Translations under genes and position numbers: made by a program
Shown: in pieces, positions 43,193-57,480 of the stretch
Position numbering within the stretch: the stretch's first letter is position 1
Layout: each line of letters opens with the position of its first letter
Source of the DNA: Deroplatys truncata
Lineage: Eukaryota > Arthropoda > Insecta > Mantodea > Mantidae
Direction: 5' to 3'
Assembly (NCBI GenBank): GCA_030765065.1
Contig: CM060985.1
Location: 176,640,096-176,704,095 of the forward strand
Length of the DNA stretch: 64,000 nucleotides
The notes under the pieces: generated by a model
Told to the model about the DNA's origin: nothing
The model's input: only the letters and a program-made list of their open reading frames with translations
Database searches by the model: none

Positions 43193-46100
43193 TCAATCCT
43201 GACTATTACTTCACTAATGTGATTTATTTCAATCCTGTCTATTACTTCACTAATGTGATTTAGCTCAATCCTGGCTATTACTTCACTAATGTGATTTATT
43301 TCAATCGTGGCTGACACTTCACTAATGTGATTTAGTTCATCCTGGCTATTACTTCACTAATGTGATTTATTTCAATCCTGGCTATCACTTTACTAATGTG
43401 ATTTATTTCAATCCTGGATATTACTTCACTAATGTGATTTATTTCAATCCTGGCTATTACTTCACTAATGTGATTTATTTCAATCCTGACTATTACTTCA
43501 CTAATGTGATTTATTTCAATCCTGACTATTACTTCATTAATGTGATTTATTTCAATCCTGGATATTACTTCACTAATGTGATTTAGTACAACTTTTGGCT
43601 ATTACTTCACTAATGTGATTTATTTCAATCGTGGCTAACAATTCACTAATGTGATTTAGTTCAATCCTGGCTATTACTTCACTAATGTGATTTAGTACAA
43701 ATTTTGGCTATTACTTCACTAATGTGATTTATTTCAATCCTGGCTATTACTTCACTAATGTGATTTATTTCAATCCTGGCTATTACTTCACTAATGTGAT
43801 TTAGTACAAATTTTGGCTATTACTTCACTAATGTGATTTATTTCAATCCTGGCTATTACTTCACTAATGTGATTTATTTCAATCCTGGCTAATACTTCAC
43901 TAATGTGATTTATTTCAATCCTGGCTATTACTTCATTAATGTGATTTACTTCAATCCCGGCTATTACTTCACTAATGTGATTTATTTCAATCCTGGCTAT
44001 TACTTCACTAATGTGATTTATTTCAATCCTGACTATTACTTCACTAATGTGATTTATTTCAATCCTGGCTATTACTTCACTAATGTGATATATTTCAATC
44101 CTGCCTATTACTTCACTAATGTGATTTATTTCAATCCTGGCTAATACTTCACTAATGTGATTTATTTCAATCCTGGCTATTACTTCACTAATGTGATTTA
44201 TTTCAATCCTGGCTATTACTTCACTAATGTGATTTATTTCAATCCTGGCTATTACTTCACTAATGTGATTTAGTACAAATTTTGGCTATTACTTCACTAA
44301 TGTGATTTATTTCAATCCTGGCTATTACTTCACTAATATGATTTAGTACAAATTTTGGCTATTACTTCACTAATGTGATTAATTTCAATGCTGGTTATTA
44401 CTTCACTAATTTGATTTATTTCAATCCTGACTATTACTTCACTAATATGATTTAGTACAAATTTTGGCTATTGCTTCACTAATGTGATTAATTTCAATCC
44501 TGGTTATTACTTCACTAATTTGATTTATTTCAATCCTGACTATTACTTCACTAATGTGATTTATTTCAATCCTGACTATTACTTCACTAATGTGATTTAT
44601 TTCAATCCTGACTATTACTTCACTAATGTGATTTATTTCAATCCTGACTATTACTTCACGAATGTGATTTATTTCAATCCTGACTATTACTTCACTAATG
44701 TGATTTATTTCAATCCTGACTATTACTTCACTAATGTGATTTATTTCAATCCTGACTATTACTTCACTAATATGATTTATTTCAATCCTGACTATTACTT
44801 CACTAATGTGATTTAGCTCAATCCTGGCTATTACCTTACTAATGTGATTTATTTCAATCATGACTATTACTTCACTAATGTGATTTATTTCAATCCTGAC
44901 TATTACTTCACTAATGTGATTTATTTCAATCCTGGCTATTACTTCACTAATGTAATTTATTTCAATCCTGGCTATCACTTCACTAATGTGATTTATTTCA
45001 ATCCTGGCTATTACTTCACTAATGTGATTTATATCAATCCTGGCTATTACTTCACTAATGTGATTTATTTCAATCCTGGCTATTACTTCACTAATGTGAT
45101 TTATTTCAATCCTGACTATTACTTCACTAATGTGATTTATTTCAATCCTGGCTATCACTTCACTAATGTGATTTATTTCATTCCTGACTATTACTTCACT
45201 AATGTGATTTATTTCAATCCTGGCTATCACTTCACTAATGTGATTTATTTCAATCCTGGCTATCACTTCACTAATGTGATTTATTTCAATCCTGGCTATT
45301 ACTTCACTAATGTAATTTAGCTCAATCCTGGCTATTACTTCACTAATGTGATTTATTTAATCCTGGCTATCACTTCACTAATGTGTTTTATTTCAATCCT
45401 GGCTATTACTTCACTAATGTGATTTATTTCAATCCTGGCTATCACTTCACTAATGTGATTTATTTCAATCCTGTCTATTACTTCACTAATGTGATTGATT
45501 TCAATCGTGGCTAACACTTCACTAATGTAATTTAGCACAAATTTTGGCTATTACTTCACTAATGTAATTTACCACAAATTTTGGCTGTTACTTCACAAAT
45601 GTGATTTAGTTCAATCCTGGCTATTACTTCACACTTCACTAATGTGATTTATTTCAATCCTGACTATTACTTCACTAATGTGATTTAGCTCAATCCTGGC
45701 TATTACTTCACTAATGTGATTTATTTCAATCCTGGCTATTACTTCACTAATGTGATTTATTTCAATCCTGGCTATTACTTCACTAATGTGATTTAGCTCA
45801 ATCCTGGCTATCACTTCACTAATGTGATTTAGTTCAGTACTCACTCTCACTTCACTAATGTTATTTAGCTCAATCCTGGCTATCACTTCACTAATGTGAT
45901 TTAGTTCAATCCTGGCTATTACTTCACTAATGTGATTTAGTTCAATCCTGGCTATCACTTCACTAATGTGATTTAGCTTAATCCTGGCTATCACTTCACT
46001 AATATGATTTAGTTCAGTACTCACTCTCACTTCACTAATGTGATTTATTTTAATCCTGGCTATTACTTCACTAATGTGATTTATTTCAATACTGGCTATC

Positions 46101-47924
46101 ACTTCACTAGTATGATTTATTTCAATCCTGGCTATTACTTCACTAATGTGATTTATTTCAATCCTGGCTATTACCTCACTAATGTGATTTATTTCAATCC
46201 TGGCTATCACTTCACTAATATGATTTATTTCAATCCTGGCTATCATTTCACTAATATAATTTATTTCAATCCTGGCTATTACTTCACTAATGTGATTTAT
46301 TTCAATCCTGGCTATCACTTCACTAATATGATTTATTTCAATCCTGGCTATTACTTCACTAATGTGATTTATTTCAATCCTGGCTATTACTTCACTAATG
46401 TGATTTATTTCAATCCCGGCTATCACTTCACTAATATGATTTATTTCAATCCTGGCTATCACTTCACTATTATGCTTTATTTCAATCCTGGCTATTACTT
46501 CACTAATGTGATTTATTTCAATCCTGGCTATTACTTCATAGTGTGATTTATTTTAATCCTGGCTATTACATCACTAATGTGATTTAGCTCAATCCTGGCT
46601 ATTACTTCACTAATGTGATTTAGCTCAATCCTGGCTATTACTTCACTAATGTGATTTAGCTCAATCCTGGCTATTACTTCACTAATGTGATTTAGCTCAA
46701 TCCTGGCTATTACTTCACTAATGTGATTTAGCTCAATACTGGCTATTACTTCACTAATGTGATTTATTTCAATACTGGCTATTACTTCACTAATGTGATT
46801 TATTTCAATCCTGACTATTTCTTCACAAATGTGATTTAGCTCAATCCTGGCTATTACTTCACTAATGTGATTTAGCTCAATCCTGGCTATTACTTCACTA
46901 TTGTGATTTATTTCAATCCTGACTATTACTTCACTAATGTGATTTATTTCAATCCTGGCTATTACTTCACTAATGTGATTTATTTCAATCGTGGCTAACA
47001 CTTCACTAATGTGATTTAGCTCAATCCTGGCTATTACTTCACTATTGTGATTTATTTCGATCCTGACTATTACTTCACTAATGTGAGTTATTTCAATCCT
47101 GACTATTACTTCACTAATGTGATTTATTTCAATCCTGACTATTATTTCACTAATATGATTTATTTCAATCGTGGCTAACACTTCACTAATGTGATTTATT
47201 TCAATCCTGGCTATTACTTCACTAATGTGATTTATTTCAATCCTGACTATTACTTCACTAATGTGATTTATTTCAATCCTGACTATTACTTCACTAATGT
47301 GATTTAGCTCAATCCTGGCTATTACTTCACTAATGTGATTTATTTCAATTGTGGCTGACACTTCACTAATGTGATTTAGTTCAATCCTGGCTATTACTTC
47401 ACTAATGTGATTTATTTCAATCCTGGCTATCACTTTACTAATGTGATTTATTTCAATCCTGGATATTACTTCACTAATGTGATTTATTTCAATCCTGGCT
47501 ATTACTTCACTAATGTGATTTATTTCAATCCTGACTATTACTTCACTAATGTGATTTATTTCAATCCTGACTATTACTTCATTAATGTGATTTATTTCAA
47601 TCCTGGATATTACTTCACTAATGTGATTTAGTACAACTTTTGGCTATTACTTCACTAATGTGATTTATTTCAATCGTGGCTAACAATTCACTAATGTGAT
47701 TTAGTTCAATCCTGGCTATTACTTCACTAATGTGATTTAGTACAAATTTTGGCTATTACTTCACTAATGTGATTTATTTCAATCCTGGCTATTACTTCAC
47801 TAATGTGATTTATTTCAATCCTGGCTATTACTTCACTAATGTGATTTATTTCAATCCTGGCTATTACTTCACTAATGTGATTTAGTACAACTTTTGGCTA
47901 TTACTTCATTAATGGGATTTATTT
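43193..47924. repeat. 4,732-bp tandem block, copy 1
   Basis: Every landmark in this block recurs exactly 4,732 bp downstream: frames beginning at 43362, 43905, 44484, 44844, 45353, 46040 and 47407 reappear at 48094, 48637, 49216, 49576, 50085, 50772 and 52139. 4,732 is not a multiple of 36, so the offset is set by shared indels and is diagnostic of block duplication rather than chance phase. A related older block lies to the left at offsets of 4,628-4,664 bp (about 39778-42000). Confidence 0.9.
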
Positions 47925-50900
47925 CAATCCTGACTATTACTTCACTAATGTGATTTATTTCAATCCTGTCTATTACTTCACTAATGTGATTTAGCTCAAT
48001 CCTGGCTATTACTTCACTAATGTGATTTATTTCAATCGTGGCTGACACTTCACTAATGTGATTTAGTTCAATCCTGGCTATTACTTCACTAATGTGATTT
48101 ATTTCAATCCTGGCTATCACTTTACTAATGTGATTTATTTCAATCCTGGATATTACTTCACTAATGTGATTTATTTCAATCCTGGCTATTACTTCACTAA
48201 TGTGATTTATTTCAATCATGACTATTATTTCACTAATGTGATTTATTTCAATCCTGACTATTACTTCATTAATGTGATTTATTTCAATCCTGGATATTAC
48301 TTCACTAATGTGATTTAGTACAACTTTTGGCTATTACTTCACTAATGTGATTTATTTCAATCGTGGCTAACAATTCACTAATGTGATTTAGTTCAATCCT
48401 GGCTATTACTTCACTAATGTGATTTAGTACAAATTTTGGCTATTACTTCACTAATGTGATTTATTTCAATCCTGGCTATTACTTCACTAATGTGATTTAT
48501 TTCAATCCTGGCTATTACTTCACTAATGTGATTTAGTACAAATTTTGGCTATTACTTCACTAATGTGATTTATTTCAATCCTGGCTATTACTTCACTAAT
48601 GTGATTTATTTCAATCCTGGCTAATACTTCACTAATGTGATTTATTTCAATCCTGGCTATTACTTCATTAATGTGATTTACTTCAATCCCGGCTATTACT
48701 TCACTAATGTGATTTATTTCAATCCTGGCTATTACTTAACTAATGTGATTTATTTCAATCCTGACTATTACTTCACTAATGTGATTTATTTCAATCCTGG
48801 CTATTACTTCACTAATGTGATATATTTCAATCCTGCCTATTACTTCACTAATGTGATTTATTTCAATCCTGGCTAATACTTCACTAATGTGATTTATTTC
48901 AATCCTGGCTATTACTTCACTAATGTGATTTATTTCAATCCTGGCTATTACTTCACTAATGTGATTTATTTCAATCCTGGCTATTACTTCACTAATGTGA
49001 TTTAGTACAAATTTTGGCTATTACTTCACTAATGTGATTTATTTCAATCCTGGCTATTACTTCACTAATATGATTTAGTACAAATTTTGGCTATTACTTC
49101 ACTAATGTGATTAATTTCAATCCTGGTTATTACTTCACTAATTTGATTTATTTCAATCCTGACTATTACTTCACTAATATGATTTAGTACAAATTTTGGC
49201 TATTGCTTCACTAATGTGATTAATTTCAATCCTGGTTATTACTTCACTAATTTGATTTATTTCAATCCTGACTATTACTTCACTAATGTGATTTATTTCA
49301 ATCCTGACTATTACTTCACTAATGTGATTTATTTCAATCCTGACTATTACTTCACTAATGTGATTTATTTCAATCCTGACTATTACTTCACGAATGTGAT
49401 TTATTTCAATCCTGACTATTACTTCACTAATGTGATTTATTTCAATCCTGACTATTACTTCACTAATGTGATTTATTTCAATCCTGACTATTACTTCACT
49501 AATATGATTTATTTCAATCCTGACTATTACTTCACTAATGTGATTTAGCTCAATCCTGGCTATTACCTCACTAATGTGATTTATTTCAATCATGACTATT
49601 ACTTCACTAATGTGATTTATTTCAATCCTGACTATTACTTCACTAATGTGATTTATTTCAATCCTGGCTATTACTTCACTAATGTAATTTATTTCAATCC
49701 TGGCTATCACTTCACTAATGTGATTTATTTCAATCCTGGCTATTACTTCACTAATGTGATTTATATCAATCCTGGCTATTACTTCACTAATGTGATTTAT
49801 TTCAATCCTGGCTATTACTTCACTAATGTGATTTATTTCAATCCTGACTATTACTTCACTAATGTGATTTATTTCAATCCTGGCTATCACTTCACTAATG
49901 TGATTTATTTCATTCCTGACTATTACTTCACTAATGTGATTTATTTCAATCCTGGCTATCACTTCACTAATGTGATTTATTTCAATCCTGGCTATCACTT
50001 CACTAATGTGATTTATTTCAATCCTGGCTATTACTTCACTAATGTTATTTAGCTCAATCCTGGCTATTACTTCACTAATGTGATTTATTTAATCCTGGCT
50101 ATCACTTCACTAATGTGTTTTATTTCAATCCTGGCTATTACTTCACTAATGTGATTTATTTCAATCCTGGCTATCACTTCACTAATGTGATTTATTTCAA
50201 TCCTGGCTATTACTTCACTAATGTGATTAATTTCAATCGTGGCTAACACTTCACTAATGTAATTTAGCACAAATTTTGGCTATTACTTCACTAATGTAAT
50301 TTACCACAAATTTTGGCTGTTACTTCACAAATGTGATTTAGTTCAATCCTGGCTATTACTTCACACTTCACTAATGTGATTTATTTCAATCCTGACTATT
50401 ACTTCACTAATGTGATTTAGCTCAATCCTGGCTATTACTTCACTAATGTGATTTATTTCAATCCTGGCTATTACTTCACTAATGTGATTTATTTCAATCC
50501 TGGCTATTACTTCACTAATGTGATTTAGCTCAATCCTGGCTATCACTTCACTAATGTGATTTAGTTCAGTACTCACTCTCACTTCACTAATGTTATTTAG
50601 CTCAATCCTGGCTATCACTTCACTAATGTGATTTAGTTCAATCCTGGCTATTACTTCACTAATGTGATTTAGTTCAATCCTGGCTATCACTTCACTAATG
50701 TGATTTAGCTTAATCCTGGCTATCACTTCACTAATATGATTTAGTTCAGTACTCACTCTCACTTCACTAATGTGATTTATTTTAATCCTGGCTATTACTT
50801 CACTAATGTGATTTATTTCAATACTGGCTATCACTTCACTAGTATGATTTATTTCAATCCTGGCTATTACTTCACTAATGTGATTTATTTCAATCCTGGC

Positions 50901-52656
50901 TATTACCTCACTAATGTGATTTATTTCAATCCTGGCTATCACTTCACTAATATGATTTATTTCAATCCTGGCTATCATTTCACTAATATAACTTATTTCA
51001 ATCCTGGCTATTACTTCACTAATGTGATTTATTTCAATCCTGGCTATCACTTCACTAATATGATTTATTTCAATCCTGGCTATTACTTCACTAATGTGAT
51101 TTATTTCAATCCTGGCTATTACTTCACTAATGTGATTTATTTCAATCCTGGCTATCACTTCACTAATATGATTTATTTCAATCCTGGCTATCACTTCACT
51201 ATTATGCTTTATTTCAATCCTGGCTATTACTTCACTAATGTGATTTATTTCAATCCTGGCTATTACTTCACTAGTAGGATTTATTTTAATCCTGGCTATT
51301 ACATCACTAATGTGATTTAGCTCAATCCTGGCTATTACTTCACTAATGTGATTTAGCTCAATCCTGGCTATTACTTCACTAATGTGATTTAGCTCAATCC
51401 TGGCTATTACTTCACTAATGTGATTTAGCTCAATCCTGGCTATTACTTCACTAATGTGATTTAGCTCAATACTGGCTATTACTTCACTAATGTGATTTAT
51501 TTCAATACTGGCTATTACTTCACTAATGTGATTTATTTCAATCCTGACTATTTCTTCACAAATGTGATTTAGCTCAATCCTGGCTATTACTTCACTAATG
51601 TGATTTAGCTCAATCCTGGCTATTACTTCACTATTGTGATTTATTTCAATCCTGACTATTACTTCACTAATGTGATTTATTTCAATCCTGGCTATTACTT
51701 CACTAATGTGATTTATTTCAATCGTGGCTAACACTTCACTAATGTGATTTAGCTCAATCCTGGCTATTACTTCACTATTGTGATTTATTTCGATCCTGAC
51801 TATTACTTCACTAATGTGAGTTATTTCAATCCTGACTATTACTTCACTAATGTGATTTATTTCAATCCTGACTATTATTTCACTAATATGATTTATTTCA
51901 ATCGTGGCTAACACTTCACTAATGTGATTTATTTCAATCCTGGCTATTACTCACTAATGTGATTTATTTCAATCCTGACTATTACTTCACTAATGTGATT
52001 TATTTCAATCCTGACTATTACTTCACTAATGTGATTTAGCTCAATCCTGGCTATTACTTCACTAATGTGATTTATTTCAATCGTGGCTGACACTTCACTA
52101 ATGTGATTTAGTTCAATCCTGGCTATTACTTCACTAATGTGATTTATTTCAATCCTGGCTATCACTTTACTAATGTGATTTATTTCAATCCTGGATATTA
52201 CTTCACTAATGTGATTTATTTCAATCCTGGCTATTACTTCACTAATGTGATTTATTTCAATCCTGACTATTACTTCACTAATGTGATTTATTTCAATCCT
52301 GACTATTACTTCATTAATGTGATTTATTTCAATCCTGGATATTACTTCACTAATGTGATTTAGTACAACTTTTGGCTATTACTTCACTAATGTGATTTAT
52401 TTCAATCGTTGCTAACAATTCACTAATGTGATTTAGTTCAATCCTGGCTATTACTTCACTAATGTGATTTAGTACAAATTTTGGCTATTACTTCACTAAT
52501 GTGATTTATTTCAATCCTGGCTATTACTTCACTAATGTGATTTATTTCAATCCTGGCTATTACTTCACTAATGTGATTTATTTCAATCCTGGCTATTACT
52601 TCACTAATGTGATTTAGTACAACTTTTGGCTATTACTTCATTAATGGGATTTATTT
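47925..52656. repeat. 4,732-bp tandem block, copy 2
   Basis: Directly follows copy 1. Differences seen are isolated single bases, for example near 44401/49133, 44005/48737 and 47674/52406. Parts of the block recur again to the right at shifted offsets (4,154 bp for 48637 to 52791 and 49216 to 53370; 2,490 bp for 52139 to 54629). Confidence 0.9.
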
Positions 52657-53896
52657 CAATCCTGGCTATTACTTCACTAATGTGATTTAGTACAAATTTT
52701 GGCTATTACTTCACTAATGTGATTTATTTCAATCCTGGCTATTACTTCACTAATGTGATTTATTTCAATCCTGGCTAATACTTCACTAATGTGATTTATT
52801 TCAATCCTGGCTATGACTTCATTAATGTGATTTACTTCAATCCCGGCTATTACTTCACTAATGTGATTTATTTCAATCCTGGCTATTACTTCACTAATGC
52901 GCTTTATTTCAATCCTGACTATTACTTCACTAATGTGATTTATTTCAATCCTGGCTATTACTTCACTAATGTGATATATTTCAATCCTGCCTATTACTTC
53001 ACTAATGTGATTTATTTCAATCCTGGCTAATACTTCACTAATGTGATTTATTTCAATCCTGGCTATTACTTCACTAATGTGATTTATTTCAATCCTGGCT
53101 ATTACTTCACTAATGTGATTTATTTCAATCCTGGCTATTACTTCACTAATGTGATTTAGTACAAATTTTGGCTATTACTTCACTAATGTGATTTATTTCA
53201 ATCCTGGCTATTACTTCACTAATATGATTTAGTACAAATTTTGGCTATTACTTCACTAATGTGATTAATTTCAATCCTGGTTATTACTTCACTAATTTGA
53301 TTTATTTCAATCCTGACTATTACTTCACTAATATGATTTAGTACAAATTTTGGCTATTACTTCACTAATGTGATTAATTTCAATCCTGGTTATTACTTCA
53401 CTAATTTGATTTATTTCAATCCTGACTATTACTTCACTAATGTGATTTATTTCAATCCTGACTATTACTTCACTAATGTGATTTATTTCAATCCTGACTA
53501 TTACTTCACGAATGTGATTTATTTCAATCCTGACTATTACTTCACTAATGTGATTTATTTCAATCCTGACTATTACTTCACTAATGTGATTTATTTCAAT
53601 CCTGACTATTACTTCACTAATATGATTTATTTCAATCCTGACTATTACTTCACTAATGTGATTTAGCTCAATCCTGGCTATTACCTCACTAATGTGATTT
53701 ATTTCAATCATGACTATTACTTCACTAATGTGATTTATTTCAATCCTGACTATTACTTCACTAATGTGATTTATTTCAATCCTGACTATTACTTCACTAA
53801 TGTGATTTATTTCAATCCTGACTATTACTTCACTAATGTGATTTATTTCAATCCTGACTATTACTTCACTAATGTGATTTATTTCAATCCTGACTA

Positions 53897-55951
53897 TTAC
53901 TCACTAATGTGATTTATTTCAATCCTGACTATTACTTTACTAGTGTGATTTATTTTAATCCTGGCTATTACATCACTAATGTGATTTAGCTCAATCCTGG
54001 CTATTACTTCACTAATGTGATTTAGCTCAATCCTGGCTATTACTTCACTAATGTGATTTAGCTCAATCCTGGCTATTACTTCACTAATGTGATTTAGCTC
54101 AATCCTGGCTATTACTTCACTAATGTGATTTAGCTCAATCCTGGCTATTACTTCACTAATGTGATTTATTTCAATCCTGACTATTACTTCACAAATGTGA
54201 TTTAGCTCAATCCTGGCTAATACTTCACTAATGTGATTTAGCTCAATCCTGGCTATTACTTCACTATTGTGATTTATTTCAATCCTGACTATTACTTCAC
54301 TAATGTGATTTATTTCAATCCTGACTATTACTTCACTAATGTGATTTATTTCAATCCTGACTATTATTTCACAAATGTGATTTATTTCAATCGTGGCTAA
54401 CACTTCACTAATGTGATTTATTTCAATGCTGGCTATTACTTCACTAATGTGATTTATTTCAATCCTGACTATTACGTCACTAATGTGATTTATTTCAATC
54501 CTGACTATTACTTCACTAATGTGATTTAGCTCAATTCTGGCTATTACTTCACTAATGTGATTTATTTCAATCGTGGCTGACACTTCACTAATGTGATTTA
54601 GTTCAATCCTGGCTATTACTTCACTAATGTGATTTATTTCAATCCTGGCTATCACTTCACTAATGTGATTTATTTCAATCCTGGATATTACTTCACTAAT
54701 GTGATTTATTTCAATCCTGGCTATTACTTCACTAATGTGATTTATTTCAATCCTGACTATTACTTCACTAATGTGATTTATTTCAATCCTGACTATTACT
54801 TCATTAATGTGATTTATTTCAATCCTGGATATTACTTCACTAATGTGATTTAGTACAACTTTTGGCTATTACTTCACTAATGTGATTTATTTCAATCGTG
54901 GCTAACAATTCACTAATGTGATTTAGTTCAATCCTGGCTATTACTTCACTAATGTGATTTAGCTCAATCCTGGCTATTACTTCACTAATGTGATTTAGCT
55001 CAATCCTGGCTATTACTTCACTAATGTGATTTATTTCAATCCTGGCTATTACTTCACTAATGTGATTTATTTCAATCCTGGCTATTACTTCACTAATGTG
55101 ATTTATTTCAATCCTGACTATTACTTCACTAATGTGATTTATTTCAATCCTGACTATTACTTCACTAATGTGATTTATTTCAATCCTGACTATTACTTCA
55201 CTAATGTGATTTATTTCAATCCTGACTATTACTCACTAATGTGATTTATTTCAATCCTGACTATTACTTCACTAGTGTGATTTATTTTAATCCTGGCTAT
55301 TACATCACTAATGTGATTTAGCTCAATCCTGGCTATTACTTCACTAATGTGATTTAGCTCAATCCTGGCTATTACTTCACTAATGTGATTTAGCTCAATC
55401 CTGGCTATTACTTCACTAATGTGATTTAGCTCAATCCTGGCTATTACTTCACTAATGTGATTTAGCTCAATCCTGGCTATTACTTCACTAATGTGATTTA
55501 TTTCAATCCTGACTATTACTTCACTAATGTGATTTAGCTCAATCCTGGCTATTACTTCACTAATGTGATTTAGCTCAATCCTGGCTATTACTTCACTATT
55601 GTGATTTATTTCAATCCTGACTATTACTTCACTAATGTGATTTATTTCAATCCTGACTATTATTTCACTAATGTGATTTATTTCAATCGTGGCTAACACT
55701 TCACTAATGTGATTTATTTCAATGCTGGCTATTACTTCACTAATGTGATTTATTTCAATCCTGACTATTACTTCACTAATGTGATTTATTTCAATCCTGA
55801 CTATTACTTCACTAATGTGATTTAGCTCAATCCTGGCTATTACTTCATTAATGTGATTTATTTCAATCGTGGCTGACACTTCACTAATGTGATTTAGTTC
55901 AATCCTGGCTATTACTTCACTAATGGGATTTATTTCAATCCTGGCTATCAC
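53897..55951. repeat. About 1.3-kb tandem sub-block
   Basis: Minus-strand frames at 53897-54655 and 55229-55951 repeat at offsets of about 1,296-1,332 bp (36 and 37 units) with the same order of variant units, a further level of duplication at the right of the main array. Confidence 0.75.
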
Positions 55952-57237
55952 TTCACTAATGTGATTTATTTCAATCCTGGATATTACTTCACTAATGTGA
56001 TTTATTTCAATCCCGGCTATTACTTCACTAATGTGATTTATTTCAATCCTGACTATTACTTCACTAATGTGATTTATTTCAATCCTGACTATTACTTCAT
56101 TAATGTGATTTATTTCAATCCTGGATATTACTTCACTAATGTGATTTATTTCAATCCTGACTATTACTTCACTAATGTGATTTATTTCAATCCTGGCTAT
56201 TACTTCACTAATGTGATTTATTTCACTCCTGGCTATTACTTCACTAATGTGATTAATTTCAATACTGACTATTACTTCACTAATGTGATTTATTTCAATC
56301 CTGGCTATTACTTCACTAATGTGATTTATTTCAATCCTGACTATTACTTCACTAATGTGATTTATTTCAATCCTGGCTATTACTTCACTAATGTGATTTA
56401 TTTCAATCCTGACTATTACTTCGCTAATGTGATTTATTTCAATCCTGACTATTACTTCACTAATGTGATTTATTTCAATCCTATTACTTCACTAATGTGA
56501 TTTATTTCAATCCTGACTATTACTTCACTAATGTGATTTATTTCAATCCTGACTATTACTTCACTAATGTGATTTAGTACAAATTTTGGCTATTACTTCA
56601 CTAATGTGATTTATTTCAATCTTGGCTATTACTTCACTAATGTGATTTAGTACAAATTTTGGCTATTACTTCACTAATGTGATTTATTTCAATCCTGGCT
56701 ATTACTTCACTAATGTGATTTAGTACAAATTTTGGTTATTACTTCACTAATGTGATTTATTTCAATCCTGGCTATTACTTCACTAATGTGATTTAGTACA
56801 AATTTTGGCTATTACTTCACTAATGTGATTTATTTCAATCCTGGCTATTACTTCACTAATGTGATTTAGTACAAATTTTGGCTATTACTTCACTAATGTG
56901 ATTTATTTCAATCCTGGCTATAACTTCATTAATGTGATTTATTTCAATCCTGGCTATTACTTCACTAATGTGATTTATTTCAATCCTGGCTATTACTTCA
57001 CTAATGTGATTTAGTACAAATTTTGGCTATTACTTCACTAATGTAATTTATTTCAATCCTGGCTATTACTTCACTAATGTGAATTATTTCAATCCTGGCT
57101 ATTACTTCACTAATGTGATTTAGTACAAATTTTGGCTATTACTTCACTAATGTGATTTATTTCAATCCTGGCTATTACTTCACTAATGTGATTTATTTCA
57201 ATCCTGGCTATCACTTCACTAATGTGATTTAGTTCAG

Positions 57238-57480
57238 CTTTGTCTGTCACTTCACTTTACTAATGCTATTTATTTCCATTTTCACTGTCAGTTTAGTGGT
57301 ATGATTTAGTCCAATACTCATTTTCACTTCACTAATGCAATTTAGTTCAATCGTGGCTGTCACTTCACTAATGTGATTTAGTTCAATCCTCACTGCCACT
57401 TCAGTAATGTGATTTAGTTCAATTCTCATTCTCACTTCACTAATGATATTTAATTTAGTTTACAATCTCATTTAACTAAT
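57238..57480. repeat. Right edge module of the minisatellite
   Basis: TTTACTAATGCTATTTATTT, CCATTTTCACTGTCAG, GGTATGATTTAGTCCA, CACTAATGCAATTTAGTTCA and ATCGTGGCTGTCACTTC match the left edge module at 38225-38460 in order and orientation. Confidence 0.8.

Larger units (their letters stand above)
38461..57237. repeat. Main 36-bp minisatellite array, about 520 units
   Basis: The consensus unit starts TTCACTAATGTGATTTATTT and continues CAATCCTGGCTATTAC. Common variants are TTAGCTC or TTAGTTC for TTATTTC, CTGAC for CTGGC, TATCAC for TATTAC, and whole-unit types with ATCGTGGCTAACAC, TACAAATTTTGGC and CAGTACTCACTCTCAC. The unit length is a multiple of three. The plus strand therefore reads IYFNPGYYFTNV and the minus strand EVIARIEINHIS in long open stretches (longest minus frame 517 codons at 50361-51914; longest plus frame 228 codons at 41376-42062). 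No start context, splice pattern or non-repetitive protein domain accompanies these frames, so I treat the array as non-coding satellite DNA. Confidence 0.97.

Noticed and set aside
50361..51914. A 517-codon minus-strand frame as a repetitive protein gene
   Set aside because: It starts and stops inside the array at arbitrary units, shows no signal peptide or non-repeat domain, and its openness follows from a 36-bp unit lacking stops. Kept only as a testable finding.
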